From: Microbacterium aurantiacum
Lineage (GTDB): Bacteria > Actinomycetota > Actinomycetes > Actinomycetales > Microbacteriaceae
Assembly (NCBI RefSeq): GCF_021654035.1
Contig: NZ_JAJPDW010000010.1
Coordinates: 1-48,558, forward strand
Reading direction: 5' to 3'
DNA length: 48,558 nucleotides
The notes under the pieces were generated by a model. The model searched no databases, was not told the origin of the DNA, and saw nothing but the letters and a program-made list of their open reading frames with translations. This document shows positions 36,532 through 46,223 of this stretch, in pieces; position 1 is the first letter of the stretch, and every line of letters begins with the position of its first letter. A program made the translations under genes and the position numbers.

Positions 36532-36639
36532 ACGCTCCGCTCGTTCTAAGGCGAACCTCACTGGCAGCCGGGATCCGAGCGGAGGAAGATGGGGGAGCCG
36601 GCCCATCGGCCGTCCCGCCGCCGACGAAGGAGACATGAC

Positions 36640-39474
36640 GTGTCCACGGTTGACAGCTTCGGTGCGAAGAGCACCCTGACGGTCGGCAGCACCGACTACG
36701 AGATCTTCCGCATCGACACGGTCGAGGGCTACGAGAAGCTTCCGTTCAGCCTGAAGGTCCTCCTCGAGAACCTTCTCCGCACCGAAGACGGTGCGAACGT
36801 GACGAAGGCGCAGATCCAGGCTCTCGGATCGTGGGATGCCGCGGCCGAACCGGACACAGAGATCCAGTTCACCCCCGCCCGCGTGGTCATGCAGGACTTC
36901 ACGGGTGTGCCGTGCATCGTCGACCTCGCGACCATGCGCGAAGCCGTCACCGCCCTCGGTGGCGACCCCAAGCGCATCAACCCCCTCTCGCCCGCCGAGA
37001 TGGTGATCGACCACTCGGTGATCGCCGACCTCTTCGGCCGCGAAGACGCGCTCGAGCGCAACGTCGAGATCGAGTACGAGCGCAACGGCGAGCGCTACCA
37101 GTTCCTGCGATGGGGCCAGACGGCCTTCGACGACTTCAAGGTCGTCCCCCCGGGCACCGGCATCGTCCACCAGGTGAACATCGAGCACCTCGCGAAGGTC
37201 GTCTACGACCGTTCCGTCGACGGCGTCCTGCGCGCCTACCCCGACACCTGCGTCGGCACCGACTCCCACACGACGATGGTCAACGGCCTCGGTGTGCTCG
37301 GATGGGGCGTCGGCGGGATCGAGGCCGAGGCAGCCATGCTCGGCCAGCCCGTGTCGATGCTCATCCCGCGGGTCGTCGGCTTCAAGCTCACCGGGGAGAT
37401 CCCCGCCGGCGTCACCGCGACCGACGTCGTCCTCACCATCACCGACATGCTTCGCAAGCACGGGGTCGTCGGGAAGTTCGTCGAGTTCTACGGCGAGGGC
37501 GTGGCATCGGTGCCCCTGGCGAACCGCGCCACCATCGGCAACATGAGCCCGGAGTTCGGCTCGACCGCCGCGATGTTCCCGATCGATGACGTGACGCTCG
37601 AGTACCTGCGCCTGACAGGTCGCGACGAGCAGACCGTCGCGCTGGTCGAGGCCTACGCCAAGGCGCAGTCGCTGTGGCACGACCCGTCTCGCGAACTCGT
37701 CTTCAGCGAGTACCTCGAGCTCGACCTCTCCACGGTCGTCCCCTCCATCGCGGGGCCGAAGCGTCCTCAGGACCGCATCCTCCTCTCCGAGGCGAAGGCC
37801 CAGTTCGAGAAGGACATCGTGGGATACGCCTCACCCTCCGTGTCCAACGACATCGTCGACCTGGAATCCAAGCACTCCTTCCCGGCATCCGACCCCGGCG
37901 CCGCTCCCGGCGACGAAGAGAGCGAGACCCGCGAGGTCCACATCTCCAGCGGTGCACCGGCGGATGTCTCCAACCCTGTGCGCGTGACGCCCCCGACGGG
38001 CTCCCCGTACACCCTGGACAACGGCGCGGTCACGCTGGCGGCGATCACCTCCTGCACGAACACGTCGAACCCGTCGGTCATGATCGCCGCCGGTCTTCTC
38101 GCCCGCAAGGCGCGCGAGAAGGGCCTGAAGCAGAAGCCGTGGGTGAAGACCACGCTCGGCCCGGGATCCAAGGTCGTCACCGACTACTACGAGAAGTCGG
38201 GCCTCGACAAGGATCTCGAAGGACTCGGCTTCTACACCGTCGGCTACGGCTGCACGATCTGCATCGGCAACTCGGGGCCGCTCATCGAAGAGGTCTCCGC
38301 CGCGATCAACGAGCACGACCTCGCCGTGACCGCGGTCCTCTCGGGCAACCGCAACTTCGAGGGGCGCATCAGCCCGGACGTGAAGATGAACTACCTCGCG
38401 TCGCCGCCGCTCGTGGTCGCGTACGCGCTGGCGGGCTCGATGCACTTCGACTTCGAGACCGACCCCCTGGGTCGCGACGCCGACGGCAACGACGTCTTCC
38501 TGAAGGACATCTGGCCGGCGCCCGACGAGGTGCAGGAGATCATCGACTCCTCCATCTCGCGTGAGCAGTTCATCACGCAGTACGCCACCGTCTTCGAAGG
38601 CGACGAGCGTTGGAAGAACCTGCCCACTCCCACCGGGCCGGTCTTCGCGTGGGACGAGGATTCGACCTACGTGCGCAAGGCGCCGTACTTCGACGGCATG
38701 ACGATGGAACTCACCCCGGTGAGCGACATCCGCGGCGCGCGCGTCATGGCCGCGCTCGGGGATTCCGTCACGACGGACCACATCAGCCCGGCCGGCAACA
38801 TCAAGGCCGGCACCCCGGCGGCGCAGTACCTGACGGAGCACGGGGTCGCGCAGAAGGACTTCAACTCCTACGGTTCGCGGCGCGGAAACCACGAGGTGAT
38901 GATTCGCGGCACCTTCGCCAACATCCGGCTGAAGAACGAGCTCGTCGCGGCGGTCAACGACGGTCAAGTCATCGAGGGCGGGTACACGCGCGACTTCACC
39001 CTCGAGGGCGGCCCCCAGTCGTTCATCTACGATGCGTCGATGAACTACCAGGCGCAGGAGACGCCCCTGGTGATCTTCGGCGGCAAGGAGTACGGTTCGG
39101 GTTCGTCGCGCGACTGGGCGGCCAAGGGAACGCGTCTCCTGGGCGTGAAGGCCGTCATCACCGAGAGCTTCGAGCGCATCCACCGCTCCAACCTCATCGG
39201 CATGGGCGTCGTGCCGCTGCAGTTCCCCGCGGGGGAGAGCTGGAAGTCCCTGGGCCTCGACGGCACCGAGATCATCTCGATCACCGGTCTCGAGCAGCTC
39301 AACGAGGGTGTCACCCCGACGACCGTGCGCGTGGTCGCCGAACCGAGCGAGTTCTCGCCCGCCGGCAAGGAGACCGTCGAGTTCGACGCGACGGTCCGCA
39401 TCGACACCCCCGGTGAAGCCGACTACTACCGCAACGGCGGCATTCTGCAGTACGTTCTCCGGTCGCTCGTCTGA
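36640..39474 (+). CDS. acnA: aconitate hydratase
   Basis: A 944-residue TCA-cycle aconitase of the IRP1/AcnA type that carries a 4Fe-4S cluster. The cluster cysteines are Cys-472 ([10 protein letters not shown]) and Cys-538 and Cys-541 ([10 protein letters not shown]). Substrate residues appear in [41 protein letters not shown] and [19 protein letters not shown]. Between the large domain and the Cys-472 block there is an acidic insert ([18 protein letters not shown]) of the kind seen in actinobacterial aconitases. GTG 36640 is preferred to the ATG at 36589 because GAAGGAG lies seven bases upstream and [14 protein letters not shown] matches the family start. Likely regulated through the palindrome upstream. 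Confidence 0.96.
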   Translation: MSTVDSFGAKSTLTVGSTDYEIFRIDTVEGYEKLPFSLKVLLENLLRTEDGANVTKAQIQALGSWDAAAEPDTEIQFTPARVVMQDFTGVPCIVDLATMREAVTALGGDPKRINPLSPAEMVIDHSVIADLFGREDALERNVEIEYERNGERYQFLRWGQTAFDDFKVVPPGTGIVHQVNIEHLAKVVYDRSVDGVLRAYPDTCVGTDSHTTMVNGLGVLGWGVGGIEAEAAMLGQPVSMLIPRVVGFKLTGEIPAGVTATDVVLTITDMLRKHGVVGKFVEFYGEGVASVPLANRATIGNMSPEFGSTAAMFPIDDVTLEYLRLTGRDEQTVALVEAYAKAQSLWHDPSRELVFSEYLELDLSTVVPSIAGPKRPQDRILLSEAKAQFEKDIVGYASPSVSNDIVDLESKHSFPASDPGAAPGDEESETREVHISSGAPADVSNPVRVTPPTGSPYTLDNGAVTLAAITSCTNTSNPSVMIAAGLLARKAREKGLKQKPWVKTTLGPGSKVVTDYYEKSGLDKDLEGLGFYTVGYGCTICIGNSGPLIEEVSAAINEHDLAVTAVLSGNRNFEGRISPDVKMNYLASPPLVVAYALAGSMHFDFETDPLGRDADGNDVFLKDIWPAPDEVQEIIDSSISREQFITQYATVFEGDERWKNLPTPTGPVFAWDEDSTYVRKAPYFDGMTMELTPVSDIRGARVMAALGDSVTTDHISPAGNIKAGTPAAQYLTEHGVAQKDFNSYGSRRGNHEVMIRGTFANIRLKNELVAAVNDGQVIEGGYTRDFTLEGGPQSFIYDASMNYQAQETPLVIFGGKEYGSGSSRDWAAKGTRLLGVKAVITESFERIHRSNLIGMGVVPLQFPAGESWKSLGLDGTEIISITGLEQLNEGVTPTTVRVVAEPSEFSPAGKETVEFDATVRIDTPGEADYYRNGGILQYVLRSLV

Positions 39475-39484
39475 TCCGTGAGGG

Positions 39485-39517
39485 AAAGGGCCGGTGCCGT
39501 CGAGGCCCGGCCCTTTT
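39485..39517 (+). terminator. intrinsic terminator of acnA
   Basis: AAAGGGCCGG and CCGGCCCTTT form a ten-base stem with a loop of about 12 bases, followed by TTTTCCTTT. It is the most classical rho-independent terminator in the window. Confidence 0.85.
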
Positions 39518-39531
39518 CCTTTCCCGGCCAT

Positions 39532-39537
39532 TACACT
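39532..39537 (+). promoter_or_regulatory. possible -10 element of dxs
   Basis: TACACT stands 36 bases before the dxs start, leaving room for the AAAGGAG ribosome site. Confidence 0.4.
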
Positions 39538-39573
39538 GGGACGACCCCGCCCGGGGGCGGAAAGGAGCTCGCC

Positions 39574-41529
39574 ATGTCGTTGCTCTCATCGATCAGCGGA
39601 CCTCGTGATCTGGATGCCCTGAACGAGGACCAGCTCGTCGATCTCGCCGACGAGATCCGTGCATTCCTCATCGAGAACGTCGCGCGCACGGGTGGGCATC
39701 TTGGTCCGAACCTCGGAGTCGTCGAGCTCACGATCGCGATCCACAAGGTCTTCGACTCTCCCGAGGATCCGGTCATCTTCGACACCGGCCACCAGTCCTA
39801 CGTGCACAAGCTGCTCACGGGGCGCCAGGACTTCTCGGGCCTTCGCGCACGTGGGGGACTGGCCGGCTATCCGCAGCGGTCCGAGAGCCCGCACGATGTG
39901 GTGGAGTCCTCCCACGCGTCCAGTTCGCTCAGCTGGGCCGACGGCGTGTCCCGCGCCATGACCCTCACCGGGCGGAAAGACCGCCACGTCGTCGCCGTCG
40001 TGGGAGACGGGTCCCTCACGGGCGGAATGACGTGGGAGGCGCTGAACAACATCTCCGACGACAACGACCGCAACCTCGTCATCGTCGTCAACGACAACGG
40101 TCGCTCCTACGCCCCGACGATCGGCGGCATGGCCCGCTATCTGAACCGCGTCCGGACGGGAGAGACCTACCGTCATCTCCGTCGCGGGTCGGACGACCTC
40201 TTCCGCAAGCTCGGCCCGGCCGCCCGTGCGGTGTATCGCGGTGTCCGCGGCGGAACCCGCGGGTTCCTGTCGCGCTTCACGAACAACGGCGATCTGTATT
40301 CGAACCTTGACATAAAATACCTCGGGCCCATCGACGGACACGACCTCACGGCGCTCATCGAGACACTCGAGCAGGCCAGGCGCTACGGCGCCCCGGTCAT
40401 CGTCCACACGATCACGGAGAAGGGCCGCGGCTATGAGCCCGCCCGCAAGGACGAAGCCGACCAATTCCACGCCGTGGGCAAGATCGATCCCGTCTCCGGC
40501 GTCGCGCTGGGCGGTGGGGGAGCACCCGCGTGGACCGATGTGTTCGCGGACGAGCTGCTGGCCGTCGGTGAAGACCGCTCTGACGTGATCGCCATGACCG
40601 CCGCGATGCTCCGCCCGACGGGACTCCTGCCGTTCGCTCAGAAGTTCCCCGATCGCGTCTACGACGTCGGCATCGCCGAACAGCACGCAGTGGCCTCGGC
40701 CGCGGGCCTGGCTTACGGCGGCCTCCATCCGGTCGTGGCGATCTACGCGACCTTCATGAACCGTGCGTTCGATCAGGTGTTGATGGATGTCGCCCTCCAT
40801 CGCGCCGGTGTGACGTTCGTCCTCGACCGGGCCGGCGTCACCGGTCCCGACGGCCCCAGCCATCACGGCATCTGGGACCTCGCCATGCTCCAGCTCGTGC
40901 CTCACATCCGGATCGCCGTTCCGCGGGATGGCGAGCGGCTTCGCGAGGAACTGCGCGAAGCGGTGGCGGTGGAGGATGCGCCGACCGTCGTCCGCTTCCC
41001 TCGAGGAAGCGTGAGCGCGGACCTTCCCGCGATCGAGCGGTTGCACGACGGCGTTGATGTGCTCGCCCGCGGCGACTCCGAGGACGTGCTCCTGGTCGGC
41101 ATCGGACCGATGGCCCACGTCGCTGTCGAGGTCGGCGAGCGGCTACGCGCCCAGGGCATCGGCGCCACCGTCGTCGACCCCCGCTGGGTGGTGCCGGTGC
41201 AGCCGTCGATCGTCGATCTGGCCGCCCGCCACCGGCTCGTCATCACGATCGAGGACGGCATCCGCGTCGGAGGTATCGGTACGCGTGTCCGCCAGGTTCT
41301 CCGTGAGTCCGGCGTCGACACGGCGGTCGACGAGCTCGGTGTGCCGGACGAATTCATCGACCACGCCAGCCGCGAGCAGATCCTCGAAGATGCGGGGCTC
41401 ACTGCGGCGAAGATCGCCCAGGACGTCGTGGCTCAGGTCGTCGGGACGCGCATCCCGGTCGCGCGGGCATCCGCCGAGGCCGACGGTGTCGGCGACGTCC
41501 CGCACTGGAGCGACGCGCAACCGCGCTGA
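39574..41529 (+). CDS. dxs: 1-deoxy-D-xylulose-5-phosphate synthase
   Basis: A 651-residue thiamine-diphosphate enzyme that joins pyruvate and glyceraldehyde 3-phosphate, the first step of the MEP isoprenoid pathway. Visible: ARTGGHLGPNLGVVELTIAI, FDTGHQSYVHKLLTGR, the ThDP-magnesium site VVGDGSLTGGMTWEALNN, and LVIVVNDNGRSYAPTIGG. The pyrimidine domain has YDVGIAEQHAVASAAGLAYG and DRAGVTGPDGPSHHGIWDLA. ATG 39574 has AAAGGAG eight bases upstream; the open frame before it covers the acn terminator and is not coding. No linker to other isoprenoid genes is nearby, as is usual in actinobacteria. Confidence 0.96.
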   Translation: MSLLSSISGPRDLDALNEDQLVDLADEIRAFLIENVARTGGHLGPNLGVVELTIAIHKVFDSPEDPVIFDTGHQSYVHKLLTGRQDFSGLRARGGLAGYPQRSESPHDVVESSHASSSLSWADGVSRAMTLTGRKDRHVVAVVGDGSLTGGMTWEALNNISDDNDRNLVIVVNDNGRSYAPTIGGMARYLNRVRTGETYRHLRRGSDDLFRKLGPAARAVYRGVRGGTRGFLSRFTNNGDLYSNLDIKYLGPIDGHDLTALIETLEQARRYGAPVIVHTITEKGRGYEPARKDEADQFHAVGKIDPVSGVALGGGGAPAWTDVFADELLAVGEDRSDVIAMTAAMLRPTGLLPFAQKFPDRVYDVGIAEQHAVASAAGLAYGGLHPVVAIYATFMNRAFDQVLMDVALHRAGVTFVLDRAGVTGPDGPSHHGIWDLAMLQLVPHIRIAVPRDGERLREELREAVAVEDAPTVVRFPRGSVSADLPAIERLHDGVDVLARGDSEDVLLVGIGPMAHVAVEVGERLRAQGIGATVVDPRWVVPVQPSIVDLAARHRLVITIEDGIRVGGIGTRVRQVLRESGVDTAVDELGVPDEFIDHASREQILEDAGLTAAKIAQDVVAQVVGTRIPVARASAEADGVGDVPHWSDAQPR

Positions 41530-41541
41530 CCACCCCGCGCA

Positions 41542-41592
41542 CGAGAGGGCGGGTGGGGGATGCCGATCCGGCTTTCCCCACCCGCCCTCTCG
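41542..41592. terminator. bidirectional hairpin between dxs and the DUF308 gene
   Basis: A perfect 17-base stem (CGAGAGGGCGGGTGGGG and its complement, 17-base loop) fills most of the 75-base gap between the two convergent stop codons. Confidence 0.85.
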
Positions 41593-41604
41593 TTATCTTG
41601 CGCG

Positions 41605-42162
41605 TCAGATGGCGCCCTTGAATGTGAAAGCCCGGATGATGTTGATCAGGCCGAGCACGATCAGGGAGATGCCGATCAGCCACCAGAGTACGACGGCGCC
41701 CCAGATCGGCGAGAACAGCAGCACCAGACCGGCGATGATGCTCAGGATGGCGAACGCGATCGACCACCCCTTCGATGCGGCGTCGCCGAGGGTCGACAGC
41801 GCGACGATCCCCTCGACGATCCACATGATGCCGACGAGGATGCCGAGGAACAACGCGAGCCAGACGGTCGTCTGACCGAGGTTGAACAGCGCGACGACAC
41901 CCGCGATGATGAACAGCACACCCAGCGCGATGTGGCCGACGCGCGCCCAGCCGCCCTTCGTCTTGGCGAAGATGCCGAGCCCCGCGTAGACGAGACCGGC
42001 GACGATGGCGTAGATCGCGATGATGGCGGTGACGACCATTGCGGTCTTGCCCGGCCAGGCGAGGATGAGGATGCCGACGATGACCGCGAGGACACCGCCG
42101 ATTCCGAGCGCCGTGCGAATTCCGTTGACGGCCGACTTCTCGACCGTTGATTCAATGGACAT
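41605..42162 (-). CDS. DUF308 (HdeD-like) membrane protein
   Basis: A 185-residue protein made almost wholly of six membrane helices, arranged as three helical hairpins in the HdeD/DUF308 style. Examples are GIGGVLAVIVGILILAWPGK, GLVYAGLGIFAKTKG, GVLFIIAGVVALFNLGQT and WSIAFAILSIIAGLVLLFSP. Family members are linked to acid or other stress in enterobacteria; no function is known in actinobacteria. ATG 42162 is preceded by GAAAGGACGG. A TACAAT -10-like hexamer lies at 42203-42208 on the minus strand, about 41 bases upstream of the start. Confidence 0.85.
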   Translation of the reverse strand: MSIESTVEKSAVNGIRTALGIGGVLAVIVGILILAWPGKTAMVVTAIIAIYAIVAGLVYAGLGIFAKTKGGWARVGHIALGVLFIIAGVVALFNLGQTTVWLALFLGILVGIMWIVEGIVALSTLGDAASKGWSIAFAILSIIAGLVLLFSPIWGAVVLWWLIGISLIVLGLINIIRAFTFKGAI

Positions 42163-42275
42163 GTCCGTCCTTTCTGAGAGTTCCCTGGGAAGGGTCGGTT
42201 GCATTGTAGACCCGCGGTTCAACGCTTTCCCTCAGCCGCGCAGGATGATATCCGTGTGTGACGCCGGGGGAGGGG

Positions 42276-43196
42276 TCACCCGAGGAGTAGCGTCACAGCC
42301 AGAAGCACGGGGATGCAGCCGATCGTCGTCAGAAAGACGGTGTCTCGGGCGATCGGTTCGCCGACATCGTACCGCTGCGCGTAGTTGAACACGTTCTGGG
42401 CGGTGGGCAATGCCGCGAGCACGACGACGACAAGCACATCCTGCGCCGACAGCCCGAAGACGAACTCCGCCACCGCCCACGCCGCGGCGGGCATGACGAG
42501 GAGCTTCAGACCGCTCGCGAGGATCACGTCGCGGCGGCGCCCAGGCGCGCCGAGCACGCGCTGCCCGTGCAACGAGATCCCGTAGGAGATGAGGAGCACC
42601 GGCACGCAGGCGTTGGCGATGAGGACCGCGGGCTCGAGGAGGACCGGGGGAAGCGGCACGCCGCTGACGGAGACGGACGCGCCGAGTGCGGATCCGAGCA
42701 CCAGCGGATTCGTGATCGCTCGGACGAGCGTGCATCGCCAGGACGATCGTGCGGACGTCGCGGCATCCAGGATCGCAAGAGTGACCGGGGTGAACAGCAG
42801 CAGCTGCATGAGGATCACCGGCGCGGGGAAGGCGGCGCTCCCGAGGAGGTAGAGCGAGAGCGGGAGGCCGATGTTGTTGGAGTTGACCTGCCCGGCCGAC
42901 AGTGCGCCGATGACCGTCTCACCGACGCTCCGGCGCCAGATGACACGCGCGATCACCGCGTGCAGGGCGATCACTGCGACGGCGGCGATCAGCGACACCG
43001 GGAGCAGGGCGGAAAACAGCGTGCGCACGTCTGCCTGCGCCAGCACCACGAACAGCAGGAAGGGGGAGAGGACGAAGAACGTCAGACGCGCGAGGACCGG
43101 ACGCGCATGCTCTCCCAGGAAATCGATGCGGCCGATGATCCATCCGACGACGATCGCCACACCGACGACGACGAATCCCGTGAGCGACTCGCACAC
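42276..43196 (-). CDS. AEC family transporter
   Basis: A 306-residue auxin-efflux-carrier family permease with about ten membrane helices (for instance GFVVVGVAIVVGWIIGRIDF and LTFFVLSPFLLFVVLAQAD). Family blocks are SAGQVNSNNIGLPLSLYLLG in the middle, VILASGLKLLVMPAAAWAVA, and LAALPTAQNVFNYAQRYDVG near the end. The substrate is likely a small organic acid or amino acid but is not readable. GTG 43196 lies six bases after a TAGGCT hexamer (43203-43208), a leaderless start. It follows DUF308 on the same strand with a 113-base gap, so it is a separate unit. Confidence 0.9.
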   Translation of the reverse strand: MCESLTGFVVVGVAIVVGWIIGRIDFLGEHARPVLARLTFFVLSPFLLFVVLAQADVRTLFSALLPVSLIAAVAVIALHAVIARVIWRRSVGETVIGALSAGQVNSNNIGLPLSLYLLGSAAFPAPVILMQLLLFTPVTLAILDAATSARSSWRCTLVRAITNPLVLGSALGASVSVSGVPLPPVLLEPAVLIANACVPVLLISYGISLHGQRVLGAPGRRRDVILASGLKLLVMPAAAWAVAEFVFGLSAQDVLVVVVLAALPTAQNVFNYAQRYDVGEPIARDTVFLTTIGCIPVLLAVTLLLG

Positions 43197-43208
43197 CCTT
43201 CGAGCCTA
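43194..43208 (-). promoter_or_regulatory. leaderless -10 element of the AEC gene
   Basis: On the minus strand TAGGCT (43203-43208) is followed by six bases and GTG. Confidence 0.6.
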
Positions 43209-43283
43209 GAGAGTCGAGAGGTTTGTTAGGGTTGCCGCACGCTCCTCGCCCCCACCAGCCGATTCTGAGCGCGGAGACACGAG

Positions 43284-44009
43284 ATGACCACGACCGAGCC
43301 TGCGACGCGGCCCCCCGGTGCCGCGTCCTCGACCCGCATCATCGCGCGACGCCGTTCGCGACGGAAGCTGCTGTCCTGGATACCCATCACCATCGTGGCT
43401 CTGCTGTGCGTGGGATTCGTCGTCGCGGCGGTCGCCATGCAGAACTCCTGGTGGATCGACGCCGATCGCCCGGCATCCGCCGATCAGGAGGCAGCGGACG
43501 GGATGTCGATCTTCACCGGCGCGGGGATCGATTACATCGGCCGCCAGGGCCTGATGAAGATCCGCGTCACGGAGGACGCGTTGCCTGCGGACGAGCTCGG
43601 CCTGCCCGCCGACGGCAGCGAGCGGTTCGAACCCATCGTGCCGGTCACCGCGATCATCCTGGGCGGGGACGGCGTCTTCAGCATGGACCTCGTCCGGTCC
43701 TTCACCGTCACCACCACCGACGGACGGGTGGATTCGATCGAGCTCTCACGAGTCAGCGATGGCGCGTGGCTCACCGTCTTCCCCTACCTGAATTCCGTGG
43801 CAGAGCGATGGGGTTTCACGGCGGCCGACGTCGCAGCCCTGCAGGACGATCTGACCGCCGCATCGCGCGAGGAGGGCGCCGATCAGTACTCCGCCGCGAT
43901 CGAGCCCGTCCAGCACAACGGCGCGCTCTCGTCCGCCAAGATCACCGTCGACACGCCGTCATCGCAGGTCACGGTCACCTTCGAGGTGGCCGTCGCGGAC
44001 TCCCCGTGA
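43284..44009 (+). CDS. single-pass membrane protein of unknown function
   Basis: A 241-residue protein with a basic N-terminal cytoplasmic stretch (TRIIARRRSRRKLLSW), one membrane helix at about residues 29-51 and an external domain of about 180 residues. The external part has no cysteines and reads as a beta-rich domain, with TVTTTDGRVDSIELSRVSDG and ALSSAKITVDTPSSQVTVTF. I do not recognise the family. ATG 43284 is preceded by GCGGAGACACGAG, a modest ribosome site. It is divergent from the AEC gene. Confidence 0.65.
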   Translation: MTTTEPATRPPGAASSTRIIARRRSRRKLLSWIPITIVALLCVGFVVAAVAMQNSWWIDADRPASADQEAADGMSIFTGAGIDYIGRQGLMKIRVTEDALPADELGLPADGSERFEPIVPVTAIILGGDGVFSMDLVRSFTVTTTDGRVDSIELSRVSDGAWLTVFPYLNSVAERWGFTAADVAALQDDLTAASREEGADQYSAAIEPVQHNGALSSAKITVDTPSSQVTVTFEVAVADSP

Positions 44010-44356
44010 TCACGCCGCCGTCCGGGACGGCGCACCCGGGCGGTGCGGACGACCTCGACGACCTCTCGGAGTGGATGAGCCATCCTGCGTCGCCTGAGAG
44101 CGATGCCGGAGGAACGGGTTCGTCCTGGACGGCACGGAGAAGTCCGACCCCGGGGCGCCCGCCATCACCGACGCCCGGATGGTCCGCCCCGCCCGCGCCT
44201 AACTCCTCATTCCCACTGGATGGAATCGGTTCCACATCGAGGGGACCGGGAAACCGGGCGATTCGGAGGAGTTGGGTCCGGCGCGAAGCCCGACATCCGA
44301 CTCAGCTGCGTTCGGTGCAGCCCGGTCCGGCGCGCTCGGCCCGCCGCGGGCGCCCT

Positions 44357-44442
44357 GTGCCGAACTCCTCAGATCCGGCGCACCCGCGGCAGGGACGCCG
44401 CGGTCTCGCGACGCGTCGCGTCGAATCAGAGGAGTTCGGCAC
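44357..44442. repeat. inverted repeat with 14-base perfect arms
   Basis: GTGCCGAACTCCTC (44357-44370) and its exact complement (44429-44442), 58 bases apart. The arms contain the AACTCCTC core that also occurs as a looser pair at 44201-44273. Confidence 0.6.
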
Positions 44443-44704
44443 GACGGATGACGACCCCGATCGGGGTCACCCCGAGAAGATCGTAATTGCCGATAATGCA
44501 CATTATGTCAGCTTGAACTTGTACTATTTGCGAGATTCGCAATTACTGCAGAAACGGGTATCACCCGACGCGCTCCCCTGAAAGCTAACCTGACCAGGTA
44601 TTCTCACCCATCACGCTGCTTGCCCGCGGTGGGTCGCGTTGTGCTGAGATGTGTACGTACAGCCGCCCCTTGACCCGCGCCTGACCTGGTGTTTCTCTTA
44701 CGAT

Positions 44705-44743
44705 GATTGCGGTTCTCGCAATCTGTGTGCGAAACTCGCAATC
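44705..44743. repeat. CGCAATC repeats at the left end of the recombinase element
   Basis: GATTGCG (44705-44711) and CGCAATC (44717-44723) form an inverted pair; CTCGCAATC recurs in direct orientation 20 bases on (44735-44743). A related CTTGCAATCG occurs beyond the third gene at 47849-47858. These may be recombinase-binding arms. Confidence 0.45.
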
Positions 44744-44766
44744 GACTTGAGGGGTCGGGAGCGCCG

Positions 44767-45882
44767 ATGGCAGATGGTCCGGAGAACGTGCTGTTCGCGC
44801 CGTTCGGTGGACAGGCGCCCGATCCGGAGATGTTCCTGGCGAGCGTGCTGGACGGGTGGGAGCGTCAGCAGCGCGCGAAGGATTTCTCCGCCGCCACGAT
44901 CCGCAGTCGTCGGCGGCTGGTGCTGGCGATGGTGGACTTCACCGGCCACTATCCGTGGGATTGGACGATGGCGGACGCGGACGACTTCTTCTCGCATGCC
45001 CGCGGCGTCCGCAATCTCTCGCACTCGACGGTGCGTTCCTACCAGGGCGCGATCAAACTGTTCTGCGATTACGCCTGCGACCCCCGCTACGACTGGTCGG
45101 AGCAGGCGGCCACGCTGTTCGGGCGGGTGTTCGGGCAGATCGTCACCGAGCTGAATAAGGTCACCCATGCGCACCCGACCGACGCGCGGCCGGCGAAACG
45201 GCCCTTCACGCAGCGCGAGCTGCAGGAGTTCTTCGATCTCGCCGACCTCGAGGTGCACCGCATTCTCGACTCCGGTCGGCGTGGCGCTCTGGCGGCATGG
45301 CGAGACTCGGTCGCGTTCAAGACGGCTTACGGCTGGGGGCTGCGGGTCAACGAGCTCCGCCACTTGCAGCAGGTGGACTTCTCCCGAAACAACCGCGCGC
45401 CCTACCTTGGCGATCACGGTGTGCTCCGGGTGCGGTGGGGTAAATCGCACCGCGGCTCCGCGAAGAAGGTGCGCACCGTGCTCACCGTCTGGCAGTGGGC
45501 TGCCGACACCATCCATGACTGGGTGGAACGCGGGCTCCCCCGCTACGGCTACCCCGTCACCGACCTCTTCCCCACCGGCACCGGCGGTCTGCTCTCCGAG
45601 ACGCACCTGATCCATAAGCTGCGGACGCTGGTCGACGAGCTCGGCTTCCCTCCCGGGCTGGACCTGCACTCCTTCCGACGCGCCTACGCCACCCACCTGA
45701 TCACCGGCGAGGGATTCGACGTGACGTTCGTGCAGATGCAGCTCGGCCACGAGCACGCCTCGACCACCTCGATCTACTCCCTCCCCTCCCCCGACTACCA
45801 GCGGCTCGCGCTCGAGCGCGCCCACGACCGCACCCTCGCGGCGGCACGCCGGCCGCGCAACGACGACAGGAGCACCCCATGA
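44767..45882 (+). CDS. tyrosine recombinase, catalytically complete
   Basis: A 371-residue phage-integrase-type recombinase. The N-terminal core-binding domain (ATIRSRRRLVLAMVDFTGHY, STVRSYQGAIKLFCDYACD) precedes a catalytic domain with all residues present: Arg in YGWGLRVNELRHL, Lys in WGKSHRGSAKKVRT, His-x-x-Arg in LHSFRRAYATH, His in QMQLGHEHASTTS and the nucleophile Tyr in SIYSLPSPDY. ATG 44767 is chosen for its GGGAGCG ribosome site; the open frame upstream lies in repeat DNA. It overlaps the next gene by four bases and heads a three-gene unit resembling transposon recombinase trios such as Tn554 TnpA/B/C. Confidence 0.93.
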   Translation: MADGPENVLFAPFGGQAPDPEMFLASVLDGWERQQRAKDFSAATIRSRRRLVLAMVDFTGHYPWDWTMADADDFFSHARGVRNLSHSTVRSYQGAIKLFCDYACDPRYDWSEQAATLFGRVFGQIVTELNKVTHAHPTDARPAKRPFTQRELQEFFDLADLEVHRILDSGRRGALAAWRDSVAFKTAYGWGLRVNELRHLQQVDFSRNNRAPYLGDHGVLRVRWGKSHRGSAKKVRTVLTVWQWAADTIHDWVERGLPRYGYPVTDLFPTGTGGLLSETHLIHKLRTLVDELGFPPGLDLHSFRRAYATHLITGEGFDVTFVQMQLGHEHASTTSIYSLPSPDYQRLALERAHDRTLAAARRPRNDDRSTP

Positions 45883-46223
45883 CCAGACGCGAGATCACCT
45901 ACACCTGGCGGGTGCGGGAGGTCATGGCTCGCCGCCGCATCTTCAACGCCAAGCAGCTCGCTCCCCTGCTCCAGGAGCGAGGAATCACGCTCACCCCGAA
46001 CGCCATCTGGCGGATCGTGTCGCAGGACCCGGAACGGATCTCCTTCCAGATGCTGGTCGCGCTCTGCGACGCGCTCGACGTCACCCCCAACGACCTCATC
46101 ACCTACACTGCCGCCGACGCGAAAACAGTCCGCCACCGCCGCAAGGCCTCCGGCGACGACCTCCCCGATCTTCGCGACTACCGACCGGTCCGCGCCCGCA
46201 TCGTCGACGACGACGATGAGTAG
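45879..46223 (+). CDS. small Cro/CI-type helix-turn-helix protein of the recombinase unit
   Basis: A 114-residue protein with an Xre-like helix-turn-helix: NAKQLAPLLQERGITLTPNA, then IWRIVSQDPERISFQMLVA and LCDALDVTPNDLITYT. The tail is polar. It overlaps both neighbours (ATGA with the recombinase, eight bases with the next gene), so all three are made together. By analogy with TnpC-like proteins it may set the orientation or frequency of recombination, or regulate the operon. That role is inferred. Confidence 0.85.
   Translation: MTRREITYTWRVREVMARRRIFNAKQLAPLLQERGITLTPNAIWRIVSQDPERISFQMLVALCDALDVTPNDLITYTAADAKTVRHRRKASGDDLPDLRDYRPVRARIVDDDDE

Larger units (their letters stand above)
44010..44766. 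other. 757-base gap with inverted repeats, left flank of a mobile element
   Basis: No convincing gene. Frame remnants at 44103-44202 end in RNGFVLDGTEKSDPG and a TAA and could be the decayed 3' end of a gene. Four copies of AACTCCTC in alternating orientation follow (44201-44208, 44266-44273, 44361-44370 and 44429-44436). Then comes a palindrome GACCCCGATCGGGGTC (44453-44468). From 44470 the base composition is clearly more AT-rich, with inverted GTAATTGC (44483-44490) and GCAATTAC (44539-44546), and TTGCGA-GAT-TCGCAA at 44528-44542. Two CGCAATC repeats run into the integrase gene. Confidence 0.5.

Noticed and set aside
35326..39531. Long minus-strand frames across DUF3710, DUF3159 and acn
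   Set aside because: Shadow frames of well-supported genes; no recognisable domains.
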